A DNA stretch of 64,000 bases from UBA3478 sp049596955 (GTDB lineage: Bacteria; Bacteroidota; Bacteroidia; Flavobacteriales; Flavobacteriaceae), in the NCBI GenBank assembly GCA_049596955.1, contig JBMYMD010000003.1, positions 62,001-126,000 on the forward strand, in the 5' to 3' direction. Positions within the stretch are counted from its first letter, which is position 1. Each line of letters begins with the position of its first letter. Shown here piece after piece: positions 52,744 to 60,308 of the stretch. The position numbers and the translations under genes are program-made. The notes under the pieces are model-generated. The model ran no database searches and had not been told where the DNA came from. It saw nothing but the letters and a program-made list of their open reading frames with translations.

Positions 52744-53802
52744 TTAAACCCTTTGATAATAATCAAAGGCCTCTATAATGTGATGTTTTTCTACTTCGAT
52801 ATCATAGTTAGCCTTACCAATACCTTCTAATAGAACAAACATTACTTTACCTTTTTTGTTTTTCTTATCATGAAGACTTAATCTAAGAATCTTCTGGATG
52901 TCTTCAGCGTTGAAACTAACCTTATCGTAAAGGGGAATTAAACTTTGAGTAATAAATATCAAATCACTTTCTGAAAGTTTATTCAATTTAAAAGAAATAT
53001 AAGCCTCGAGAATCATTCCTATTCCAATGGCTTCTCCATGAAAAAGACTTTCTTTTTCGGGCTCATCCATCATATAAGTTTCTATGGCGTGACCTAAAGT
53101 ATGTCCAAAGTTCAAAATCTTACGCAAGCCACTTTCTTTTGGATCTTCGGTGACAACACAATGTTTGATGTAAACAGATTGAGCAATCAGTTTTCGAAAA
53201 GCATTTAAATCCTTAACTACCTCATTAAAATGCTGCTCATCGTAGATTAGGCCGTGTTTTATCATTTCAGCCATTCCATTATTGATTTGTCGTTGATCTA
53301 AAGTTTCCAAGAACATGGTCATGACTAAAGTCATTTTAGCGTTGCAAAAAACACCTATGTGATTTTTTAATCCTTGAAAATCTATTCCTGTTTTACCACC
53401 GACAGCAGCATCAACCATAGAGAGTAAGGTAGTTGGGATATTTACAAAGTCAATTCCTCTTTTATAAGTTGCTGCACAAAACCCACCTAAATCTGTCAGA
53501 ACCCCACCTCCTAAGTTTATCAATAACGATTTTCTGTCTGCATTGTTTTCTGTTAAAACATTCCACACCTGCTCACAACTGTCTATGTTTTTATGTTCTT
53601 CTCCTGAAGATATTTCAATACAGATATACGAAAAAGATGGCGGTATAAGAGACTCAAAATGTTCTAAACAGTACCGTTTTGTATTCTCATCAACTAAAAC
53701 AAAATAAGTTGAATAATAATTGCTTGAAGTCAATTTTTTTAATTCTACTCGTGCTTGATGCTCAAAATAAACATCATAGGATGATGAAGAGATATGATTC
53801 AT
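52744..53802 (-). CDS. aroB: 3-dehydroquinate synthase
   Basis: A 352-residue enzyme of the shikimate pathway, making 3-dehydroquinate from DAHP with NAD and a metal. Family motifs are SGEEHKNIDSCEQVW, GGGVLTDLGGFCAATYKRG, PTTLLSMVDAAVGGKTGIDF and the metal-binding FGHTLGHAIE. Length is standard. It is divergent from proline dehydrogenase across a 75-base gap containing a palindrome, and convergent with the Lrp-family gene. Confidence 0.96.
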   Translation of the reverse strand: MNHISSSSYDVYFEHQARVELKKLTSSNYYSTYFVLVDENTKRYCLEHFESLIPPSFSYICIEISSGEEHKNIDSCEQVWNVLTENNADRKSLLINLGGGVLTDLGGFCAATYKRGIDFVNIPTTLLSMVDAAVGGKTGIDFQGLKNHIGVFCNAKMTLVMTMFLETLDQRQINNGMAEMIKHGLIYDEQHFNEVVKDLNAFRKLIAQSVYIKHCVVTEDPKESGLRKILNFGHTLGHAIETYMMDEPEKESLFHGEAIGIGMILEAYISFKLNKLSESDLIFITQSLIPLYDKVSFNAEDIQKILRLSLHDKKNKKGKVMFVLLEGIGKANYDIEVEKHHIIEAFDYYQRV

Positions 53803-53823
53803 AATAAATTACATGATCTTATT

Positions 53824-53839
53824 TGATTGAAATCAATCA
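53824..53839. promoter_or_regulatory. Operator-like palindrome TGATTGA-AA-TCAATCA
   Basis: A perfect 7-2-7 inverted repeat in the aroB / proline dehydrogenase divergent gap. It overlaps the TTG (53827-53829) that lies 18 bases before TATTTTTG (53848-53855), so a bound protein would block or steer the proline dehydrogenase promoter. Confidence 0.5.
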
Positions 53840-53847
53840 GCAAGATT

Positions 53848-53855
53848 TATTTTTG
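53848..53855 (+). promoter_or_regulatory. -7 promoter element for proline dehydrogenase
   Basis: TATTTTTG matches TAnnTTTG and ends 22 bases before the ATG at 53878; TTG at 53827-53829 lies 18 bases upstream. Confidence 0.6.
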
Positions 53856-53877
53856 TAATGCAAATTAAGGCAAAAGA

Positions 53878-55044
53878 ATGGTAAATTTTGATAACACGGC
53901 AATTGCCTTTCAAATGAAAAATGATGCTGCTCTGGACCGCGCCTATTTTTTATTTAAGTTGATCAGTAATGAACCTTTGGTAAAAATTGGAACAGCGGCA
54001 ACAAATTTTGCGCTCAATGCGCAGTTACCTGTTGAAGGTCTAATTAGAGCTACTGTTTTTGATCATTTTTGTGGAGGTGTGAATGAAGAAGATTGTCTAC
54101 AAATTATAAAAGAGTTGGGATCTTATGGTGTACAATCGATTTTAGATTATTCGGTAGAAGGTAAGGTTGAAGAAAATCAATTTGATTTGGCTGTTGAAAA
54201 GAATTTAGAAATCCTTTCATTTATTAGATTAAAAGAAAAAATTCCATTTGCAGTTTTCAAACCTACAGCACTAGGATCCTCAGATTTATTTTACAAGGTG
54301 AGTCAAAAAATAGATTTAAACGAGTCTGAAAAAAAGGCTTATAATCGTATTGTTGACCGCTATCACACCTTATGTTCAAAGGCAAAGGAATTAAATATTA
54401 AGTTGTTGGTAGATGCAGAAGAAAGTTGGTTGCAACAGGCAGCTGATGATCTTTGTCTAGAGATGATGAAAACTTATAATACCGAGCAGCCGGTCGTTTA
54501 CAACACTTATCAAATGTATCGATGGGATAAAATGAAAGATTTAGAAAAACTCTTCGATTTAGCTCATCAATATAATTTTCTACCTGGCATAAAGCTTGTT
54601 CGAGGAGCTTACATGGAAAAAGAAAGAAAAAGAGCAAGTGAAAAAGGATATACCTCACCCATTTGCAAGGATAAAAAAGAAACAGATCTCAATTTTGACA
54701 AGGGTGCACAATTCATTTTAAATCACATTGAAAAGTCCTCGATTTATGTCGGCTCACACAATGAACACAGTACTTTGTTGGTTTTAAATTACATGGAGGA
54801 ATACAATATCCCTTCAGATCACAAACACATTTGGTTCGGTCAATTATACGGAATGAGTGATCACATTTCTTTCAACTTAGCTAAAAATGGCTACAACGTG
54901 AGCAAATACATTCCTTATGGACCTGTTAAAGATGTCATGCCTTATCTCATAAGACGTGCTGAAGAAAACACCTCAGTTGCGGGTCAAACTAACAGAGAAC
55001 TTGAACTAATTAAAAAAGAGAGAGCGAGAAGAAAATTACTTTAA
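53878..55044 (+). CDS. Proline dehydrogenase
   Basis: A 388-residue FAD enzyme with a TIM-barrel fold, oxidising L-proline to pyrroline-5-carboxylate and feeding the respiratory chain from the membrane surface. Motifs are FKPTALGSS, LVDAEESWLQQAADD, YNTYQMYRW, KLVRGAYMEKER and SHNEHST. It is the stand-alone monofunctional form, not fused to P5C dehydrogenase. Nine bases at its 3' end overlap the convergent gene 55036-55359. The upstream palindrome suggests regulation, perhaps by the nearby Lrp-type protein. Confidence 0.94.
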   Translation: MVNFDNTAIAFQMKNDAALDRAYFLFKLISNEPLVKIGTAATNFALNAQLPVEGLIRATVFDHFCGGVNEEDCLQIIKELGSYGVQSILDYSVEGKVEENQFDLAVEKNLEILSFIRLKEKIPFAVFKPTALGSSDLFYKVSQKIDLNESEKKAYNRIVDRYHTLCSKAKELNIKLLVDAEESWLQQAADDLCLEMMKTYNTEQPVVYNTYQMYRWDKMKDLEKLFDLAHQYNFLPGIKLVRGAYMEKERKRASEKGYTSPICKDKKETDLNFDKGAQFILNHIEKSSIYVGSHNEHSTLLVLNYMEEYNIPSDHKHIWFGQLYGMSDHISFNLAKNGYNVSKYIPYGPVKDVMPYLIRRAEENTSVAGQTNRELELIKKERARRKLL

Positions 55045-55359
55045 GTATTTTACAATACTATCACAACGTTCAAAGCGATATTCTTCATTGGAATATTCTA
55101 CTGTATAGCGCTGGCAAGGCGTTGATCTTGTGTCACTCTTATTAAATAGCACATTACCCTCAACGAGAACACTATCTTTTATAAAGGGGGCAACGTCGCT
55201 GTTTTTTCTTAAATCTTTTAAAACTCTGCAATTGGGGAAATAACAGTAATCTATACCTTTTCCATCGGTTTTTTGATCAATTATAAAATTTAAAAAGAGC
55301 AGACCAAAAAAAAGACCGATAGAAAAAAAGAGCAAGCGCTTTAAAAAGACTTTTTTCAT
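55036..55359 (-). CDS. Small membrane-anchored protein, unknown
   Basis: A 107-residue protein. A basic N-terminus and hydrophobic segment at residues 8-27 form a signal anchor. The outer part contains four cysteines (DYCYFPNCRVL, TPCQRYTVEY, FERCDSI) that could form two disulfides in the periplasm. It abuts the alanine-dehydrogenase-like gene, its start directly following that stop, so both share a transcript. No family recognised. Confidence 0.75.
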   Translation of the reverse strand: MKKVFLKRLLFFSIGLFFGLLFLNFIIDQKTDGKGIDYCYFPNCRVLKDLRKNSDVAPFIKDSVLVEGNVLFNKSDTRSTPCQRYTVEYSNEEYRFERCDSIVKYLK

Positions 55360-56565
55360 TTAATACATCAATAATCTAATATCATTATACCTTTTTTTAA
55401 ACCAGCGAGCGACACGCTCATTTGTTACCAAGCCTTTATAGGAAAAAACACTATCGCGTAAACCGTCATTTAATCGTAGTGCATGCTCCATATGGCCATC
55501 TACACCAATTTGCATCAAAAGCGGAACCAAAACATTATTTATTCCAATAGAGGCGGTTTGAGCGTAATTTGAGGGCAAATTATACATGCCATAATGTACT
55601 ACATCGTGTTTAACATAAGGATTAGTTTTAGGTTGAAGCTCTATAGTTTCAACGCAACCACCTCTGTCTAATGTAAGGTCAATTACAACCGACCCTGGTT
55701 TCATCTGTTTGATTAAATCCTCAGAGATAATAATATCCTTAAAATTGTGTGCATTCGATGTAGCAACAATTACATCACTTGATTTAATAGAGGATTTAAA
55801 CATTTCACTATTGTATATTCCTGTTTCTATTTGAGAAGATAGTTGGGTACTTATTGTGCGCAAACCAGAAACTACTTCGTCAAAAATGGAAACTGTAACT
55901 CCTAAATTCAATGCGTATTTAGCAGCTGTAAGTGCTGCTTGATTTGTACCGATAATGCACATTTTAGAAGAGGGTATACCGTAGATATTTCCAAATAACA
56001 TTCCTTTTCCGCAATTGTCACTTGATAAAAATTGAGCGGCTAAAAATACCGATGCTAAACCAGAAATTTCTTCTAACATCTCAAGAATTGGGTATTTATT
56101 TTCATTATCCTTGAGAAAGTCATATGCACAAGCTACAATTTTCTTTTTCTGTATAATTTCAAGAGATTCAGCTGAGAGTGTGTTGATTTGTAATGCTGAA
56201 AAAATAGTTGAATTTGGTTTAATTTTACGAAGCTCTTTTTCCGAAGGAGGAGAAATTTTTAGAATAATAGAATGAGACAGAACTTGATCTGAATTACTAC
56301 TTATCTGAGCCCCAGCATTTTCATACATTTCATTTGTAAAATGTGAGTTTAAACCCGCATCCTTTTCAATTACAACCGAATGACCATTTTCAACTAAAGA
56401 CTTCACGCCAGAAGGTGTGAGTGCTATTCTATTTTCCTCAGAAAAAAGTTCCCTCGGTATACCTATATGAAGTTTTTTGGAAGATTGGAGAACAGCGAGA
56501 CGTTCTTCTTGGGTGAGAACACCTTTGTCTTGAAATAAAATTGGATCTAATGATTCTCCTGACAA
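55360..56565 (-). CDS. Alanine dehydrogenase-like protein with degenerate active site
   Basis: A 401-residue protein of the alanine dehydrogenase / transhydrogenase-alpha family, with about 30 extra N-terminal residues. Arg46 (ENRIALTP), Lys103 (IILKISPP) and Asp300 (LTLDRGGC) of the substrate site are kept. The catalytic His expected in the YLHLA loop is replaced by Gln126 (SALQINTL). The NAD-binding GxGxxG is GTNQAA at 206-211, losing two of three glycines. Many flavobacterial homologues keep GAGTVG. It may bind a different ligand or be catalytically inactive, so the usual name is doubtful. Cotranscribed with the small protein downstream. Confidence 0.85.
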   Translation of the reverse strand: MSGESLDPILFQDKGVLTQEERLAVLQSSKKLHIGIPRELFSEENRIALTPSGVKSLVENGHSVVIEKDAGLNSHFTNEMYENAGAQISSNSDQVLSHSIILKISPPSEKELRKIKPNSTIFSALQINTLSAESLEIIQKKKIVACAYDFLKDNENKYPILEMLEEISGLASVFLAAQFLSSDNCGKGMLFGNIYGIPSSKMCIIGTNQAALTAAKYALNLGVTVSIFDEVVSGLRTISTQLSSQIETGIYNSEMFKSSIKSSDVIVATSNAHNFKDIIISEDLIKQMKPGSVVIDLTLDRGGCVETIELQPKTNPYVKHDVVHYGMYNLPSNYAQTASIGINNVLVPLLMQIGVDGHMEHALRLNDGLRDSVFSYKGLVTNERVARWFKKRYNDIRLLMY

Positions 56566-56589
56566 TTCTTATCGATTATACCGTCGAAA

Positions 56590-57177
56590 TTAGTCATTTT
56601 TTTCAAACAATATGCGTTCATTCTTTGAACGAGATTTAAGATAACGTTCTTTTCGAATATTCAGAATTTCACGTTCTTTTTCAAGTGCTTCTTTCTCTTT
56701 CATGAGGTCTAATTCCTGCTCTATTACGCCTAAATCAATTCCATGTACAAATCGATCATACAGACGTATTCTTATGAAATAGACAAGTGGGATAATGACC
56801 ATACAAATCGGTAATAACCAAAGTAAATTTTTGGTATCTACAAATTCATCGGAGGAATAATAAAGTTCGAATAATTGGAAGGCATACATTGTTAAAGGAA
56901 TAAGTAAAATGTGATACCACCAATGCTTGCAAGTCAAAAACCAAATCAAAATAAGGTAAAACGGAATAAACTTACTCAACAGAAACCACACATATGTTTC
57001 AACATCGTAAAAACCATGACTATCTATGGTAAAACCAAATACAGTAAGAACCTCGTCTGGTTGATCCGGTAAGTATGTATGGAACTTGTACAAGAAAGGA
57101 GCAAGCAGAATGAGAAAAACAATAAATGATTCAATAATTAGTTTGTGTTTTACCCTAATAGAATTATTGCGAAGCAT
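56590..57177 (-). CDS. Multi-spanning membrane protein with cytoplasmic coiled coil, unknown
   Basis: A 195-residue protein starting at the ATG at 57177. A longer frame to 57255 would run through the terminator hairpin at 57205-57234. About four membrane segments lie at residues 14-30, 55-80, 84-100 and 115-135. A charged C-terminal helix (IEQELDLMKEKEALEKEREILNIRKER) suggests a coiled coil. It lies 24 bases upstream of the alanine-dehydrogenase-like gene. Unknown function, seemingly a lineage-specific protein. Confidence 0.75.
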   Translation of the reverse strand: MLRNNSIRVKHKLIIESFIVFLILLAPFLYKFHTYLPDQPDEVLTVFGFTIDSHGFYDVETYVWFLLSKFIPFYLILIWFLTCKHWWYHILLIPLTMYAFQLFELYYSSDEFVDTKNLLWLLPICMVIIPLVYFIRIRLYDRFVHGIDLGVIEQELDLMKEKEALEKEREILNIRKERYLKSRSKNERILFEKND

Positions 57178-57204
57178 AAACGATTTTATATACTTCTGTA
57201 ACGA

Positions 57205-57234
57205 AAAAAGGACGGTAATAGTACCATCCTTTTT
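57205..57234 (-). terminator. Intrinsic terminator of the 47-aa gene
   Basis: A 13-bp stem (57205-57217 with 57222-57234, one G-U pair), loop of four bases, followed on the minus strand by a run of T. It starts 22 bases after the stop of the gene 57256-57399. Confidence 0.85.
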
Positions 57235-57255
57235 AAAAAATCCGATAAAGTGCAA

Positions 57256-57399
57256 TTATTTTCGCTTATGTGGTAAAATAATGCGACTTTTACGCACGTC
57301 TAGTTCTTTTGAATCTTCGATAGTGACAACTGTTCCCACAGCAGAAGCCGCTAAAATTACAAAAGAAAAAAGACCCGCTACTACTCTTTTAGTGTACAT
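57256..57399 (-). CDS. Small membrane/secreted peptide, 47 aa, unknown
   Basis: From the ATG at 57399 the frame encodes 47 residues: a basic start, a hydrophobic stretch (VVAGLFSFVILAASAVGTVVTI) and a short charged tail rich in Arg/Lys (RKSRIILPHKRK). It has its own -7 element 40 bases upstream (57439-57446) and a strong terminator 22 bases downstream, making a compact transcription unit between tsaE and the membrane protein gene. The family is not recognised. A chance frame is the alternative but the flanking signals argue against it. Confidence 0.6.
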   Translation of the reverse strand: MYTKRVVAGLFSFVILAASAVGTVVTIEDSKELDVRKSRIILPHKRK

Positions 57400-57438
57400 A
57401 ATACTAAATTTTAGAAGTGAAGTGAATCTTTCACAAAA

Positions 57439-57446
57439 CAAATATA
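57439..57446 (-). promoter_or_regulatory. Candidate -7 promoter element for the 47-aa gene
   Basis: TATATTTG on the minus strand matches TAnnTTTG, 40 bases before the ATG at 57399. Confidence 0.55.
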
Positions 57447-57511
57447 GTATTTTTCTTACAAATAATGTAATTCAAAGATTAAAATTGTATTACATCGATA
57501 GATTACAATAA

Positions 57512-57949
57512 TTAATTCAACTTCAATAATCGAAGTATTCTTGAGTTTAAACCATTAATTTCGATTTCTACACATAACGCATCATTAGGCTTAAATAATT
57601 CCAAACGTTCTGCCCATTCAATCAAAACTGTGCTATTCCCGTTAATATAATCTTCAAAACCAATGTGAGTTAATTCTTCTTCCTTTTCTATGCGGTACAA
57701 ATCAAAATGGTAGATGAAATCTTGTATTTCATTTGAAAAATACTCATTTAAAATTGAAAACGTTGGACTTTGGACATTACCGTCAATGTTGAGATTCACA
57801 AGCAGCTTTTTAATTAAGGTAGTTTTACCTGCTCCCATAGGTGCATAAAATAAAACCTTCTTTCCCAGCAACAAAGGGAGTAGCAAGGAGCATAAATCCT
57901 CAATCTCCTCTAGATTATATTCTTTCGTTAAAATTAACGTCGATTTCAC
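57512..57949 (-). CDS. tsaE: tRNA threonylcarbamoyladenosine biosynthesis ATPase TsaE
   Basis: A 145-residue ATPase that works with TsaB/TsaD to form t6A at position 37 of ANN-decoding tRNAs. The P-loop is APMGAGKTT; downstream SPTFSILNEY and HFDLYRIEKEEEL, then LIEWAERLE, are family hallmarks. The start is a GTG at 57949: the upstream TTG at 57973 lies before the -7 box at 57960-57967, so it is not transcribed from that promoter. The gene is divergent from the HD hydrolase. Confidence 0.9.
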   Translation of the reverse strand: MKSTLILTKEYNLEEIEDLCSLLLPLLLGKKVLFYAPMGAGKTTLIKKLLVNLNIDGNVQSPTFSILNEYFSNEIQDFIYHFDLYRIEKEEELTHIGFEDYINGNSTVLIEWAERLELFKPNDALCVEIEINGLNSRILRLLKLN

Positions 57950-57959
57950 TTTTTTTTGA

Positions 57960-57967
57960 CAAAAATA
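57960..57967 (-). promoter_or_regulatory. Candidate -7 promoter element for tsaE
   Basis: TATTTTTG on the minus strand, only about 11 bases before the GTG at 57949. The message would have a very short leader. Confidence 0.5.
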
Positions 57968-57995
57968 GAACAAGCTACTCTATTTGAGATTATTT

Positions 57996-59249
57996 ATGAT
58001 ATTTGCAGCAAGTTTGAACAAAACATTGACACATCAAAGGAAACTTAAAGTATTTAACGACCCTGTCTACGGCTCAATAGGGATTCCCAACGACTTTATT
58101 CTTCAACTCATAGCACATCCATTTTTTCAACGTCTGCGAAGGATTTCACAGATGGGCTTTTCTTATTTATCCTATCCCGGCGCACACCACACTAGATTTC
58201 ATCACGCTTTAGGAGCTATGCACTTAATGACTAAGGCAATTACCACCCTTCGATATAAGGGAGTAGAAATAACATTAAAAGAAGAAAATGCGCTTTTAAC
58301 GGCCATACTATTGCATGATATAGGGCATGGTCCTTTTTCGCATGCACTGGAAGAAATACTTATTCCTGAGATTCATCATGAAACGCTTTCTCTGAAGTTT
58401 ATGACAGAATTAAATTGTCTTTTTAACGGAGAAATAGAGATGGCCATTTCAATTTTCACAGGGACGTATTCGAAAAAATTCTTGTCGGCCCTAGTTAGCA
58501 GTCAACTTGACATCGATCGTCTTGACTATTTAAAAAGAGACAGCTTTTTCTCGGGAGTCGCCGAAGGAAACATTAATTCGGAACGATTAATTACGACAAT
58601 GAATGTGCGTGATGATCATATTGTGATTGAAGAAAAAGGAATTCACTCGATTGAGAAGTTTTTAATGGCCAGACGATTTATGTATTGGCAAGTTTATCTT
58701 CATAAAACTAGTGTGGTTGCTGAATTAATGTTGAAAAATGTAATAAAAAGGGCGCGGTTCTTAATTCAGAAAAGACCGGACTTCATGCTAGGTACTGTTG
58801 TCGGAGAGTTTCTCAGACAGCAAATTGAAATGAATCATCATGATTTTTTGACAAAATTTGCACAACTAGATGATACTGATATTATAATCCTATTAAAATC
58901 ATGGATAAATGACTCAGATTCAATATTGGCATTTTTATCATACGGGTTAATACATAGAAACCTATTAGATATTCAATTTTTTGATAAAGCGCCAAGTGAT
59001 GACGACTATTTGAATATTTTAAAAAAAGTGGCAAAATCTTTTAAAATCAATACGATAGATGCTAAATTTTTAGTTTATCAAGGTGTTTTAACCAATACGG
59101 CCTATGAACAAAATAAACAACCCATTTCAATCCTTAAAAGAAATGGGGAAGTTGCTGAATTTTTAACTCTTAGCCAATTTAGCTCAAATAGCGGATTTAC
59201 TGCCCAACATCTACGCCATTACATCTGTTTTCCTAAATCTATAATTTAA
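57996..59249 (+). CDS. HD-domain phosphohydrolase, dGTPase-like
   Basis: A 417-residue protein from the ATG at 57996. The HD metal site is present: His in HHTRFHHALGAMHLM, HD in LLHDIGHGPFSHALE, and Asp in LDIDRLDYLKRDSFFSGV. The core KVFNDPVYGSIGIPNDFILQLIAHPFFQRLRRI matches the SAMHD1/dGTPase-related branch common in bacteria. It may hydrolyse dNTPs or a related nucleotide; the substrate is not decided. Six bases (or 24 from the ATG) before lpxD. Confidence 0.9.
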   Translation: MIFAASLNKTLTHQRKLKVFNDPVYGSIGIPNDFILQLIAHPFFQRLRRISQMGFSYLSYPGAHHTRFHHALGAMHLMTKAITTLRYKGVEITLKEENALLTAILLHDIGHGPFSHALEEILIPEIHHETLSLKFMTELNCLFNGEIEMAISIFTGTYSKKFLSALVSSQLDIDRLDYLKRDSFFSGVAEGNINSERLITTMNVRDDHIVIEEKGIHSIEKFLMARRFMYWQVYLHKTSVVAELMLKNVIKRARFLIQKRPDFMLGTVVGEFLRQQIEMNHHDFLTKFAQLDDTDIIILLKSWINDSDSILAFLSYGLIHRNLLDIQFFDKAPSDDDYLNILKKVAKSFKINTIDAKFLVYQGVLTNTAYEQNKQPISILKRNGEVAEFLTLSQFSSNSGFTAQHLRHYICFPKSII

Positions 59250-59259
59250 TCAAAATTGC

Positions 59260-59267
59260 TAAATTTG
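59260..59267 (+). promoter_or_regulatory. Candidate -7 promoter element upstream of lpxD
   Basis: TAAATTTG matches TAnnTTTG but ends only six bases before the lpxD ATG at 59274. If used, the transcript would be leaderless or nearly so. No -33 TTTG is seen, so read-through from the HD gene is an alternative. Confidence 0.35.
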
Positions 59268-59273
59268 CAACCT

Positions 59274-60308
59274 ATGAATTTTTCGGCCCATCAAATTGCC
59301 AATTTTGTCGATGGAAAAATAGTAGGTGATCAAAACCGTTCAGTAACTTCAATTAGCCCTATTGAAAACGCTGAACCTGGAACACTTTCCTTTCTTTCAA
59401 ATCCTAAGTACAGCAATTACTTAGAAACTACCAATGCAAGTATCATTCTAACCTCTGAGGAATTAGTCAAAGACCATAACTTTAGCGGTACACTGATTTT
59501 AGTAAAAAGTCCTCAAGACGCAATAGCGCATTTAATTTCACTATATAGTCAAATGAACTCAAAACCCAATAAAAAAGGGGTGCATTCCAATGCTGAAGTT
59601 CATCAAACAGCACGAATAGAAGACAGCGTTTTTGTCGATGCTTTTTCCATTGTAGAGGAAAATAGCTCGATAGGAGAGAACACACAAATCCATAGTCAAG
59701 TAAACATAGGGCCTAACGTTAAAATAGGTGCAAACTGCATCATATATCCTGGAGTAAAAATTTACAAGGATACCCAAATTGGTGATTATTGTATTATTCA
59801 TGCCAATACAGTTATAGGTTCTGATGGATTTGGTTTTAATCCTGACAAAGAAGGTGTGTATAAAAAAATACCTCATTTAGGTAATGTTGTACTAGAATCA
59901 AATATCGAAATAGGTGCGAATTGCACTATTGACAGAGCTACTTTAGGAAGTACTAAAATAAAAGAAGGTGTAAAACTAGATAACCAGATTCACATCGCCC
60001 ACAATGTTGAAATAGATAAGCACACGGTAATAGCTGCTCAAACTGGCGTGGCGGGTTCCACCAAAATTGGTGCTTATTGTATGATAGGTGGCCAGGTTGG
60101 ATTTGTAGGTCACATCACTGTAGGTGATCAGTCGAAAATACAAGCCCAATCCGGAGTTACTAGAAGTATTAGAGACAATTCAATGGTGCAGGGAACACCA
60201 TCTATTGAATACAAAAATTACAATAAATCCTATGTACATTTCAAGAACTTGGAAAAAATTGAAAATCGTTTGAGAAAAGTAGAAAAGAAATTAAAATCAA
60301 ATCAATAG
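59274..60308 (+). CDS. lpxD: UDP-3-O-(3-hydroxyacyl)glucosamine N-acyltransferase
   Basis: A 344-residue left-handed beta-helix enzyme adding the N-linked 3-hydroxyacyl chain in lipid A synthesis. An N-terminal uridine-binding domain (residues 1-100) precedes hexapeptide repeats (about 105-310). The catalytic His lies in QIHIAHNVEI, and DGFGFNPDKEG is conserved. It ends with a coiled, basic tail. The ATG at 59274 is taken over an upstream TTG at 59256. The stop shares a base with the GTG start of lpxC-fabZ (TAGTG). Confidence 0.95.
   Translation: MNFSAHQIANFVDGKIVGDQNRSVTSISPIENAEPGTLSFLSNPKYSNYLETTNASIILTSEELVKDHNFSGTLILVKSPQDAIAHLISLYSQMNSKPNKKGVHSNAEVHQTARIEDSVFVDAFSIVEENSSIGENTQIHSQVNIGPNVKIGANCIIYPGVKIYKDTQIGDYCIIHANTVIGSDGFGFNPDKEGVYKKIPHLGNVVLESNIEIGANCTIDRATLGSTKIKEGVKLDNQIHIAHNVEIDKHTVIAAQTGVAGSTKIGAYCMIGGQVGFVGHITVGDQSKIQAQSGVTRSIRDNSMVQGTPSIEYKNYNKSYVHFKNLEKIENRLRKVEKKLKSNQ

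Noticed and set aside
57086..57511. 141-codon plus-strand frame opposite the membrane protein, the terminator and the 47-aa gene
   Set aside because: It runs antisense to better-supported genes and through a terminator hairpin; its composition is typical of a shadow frame.
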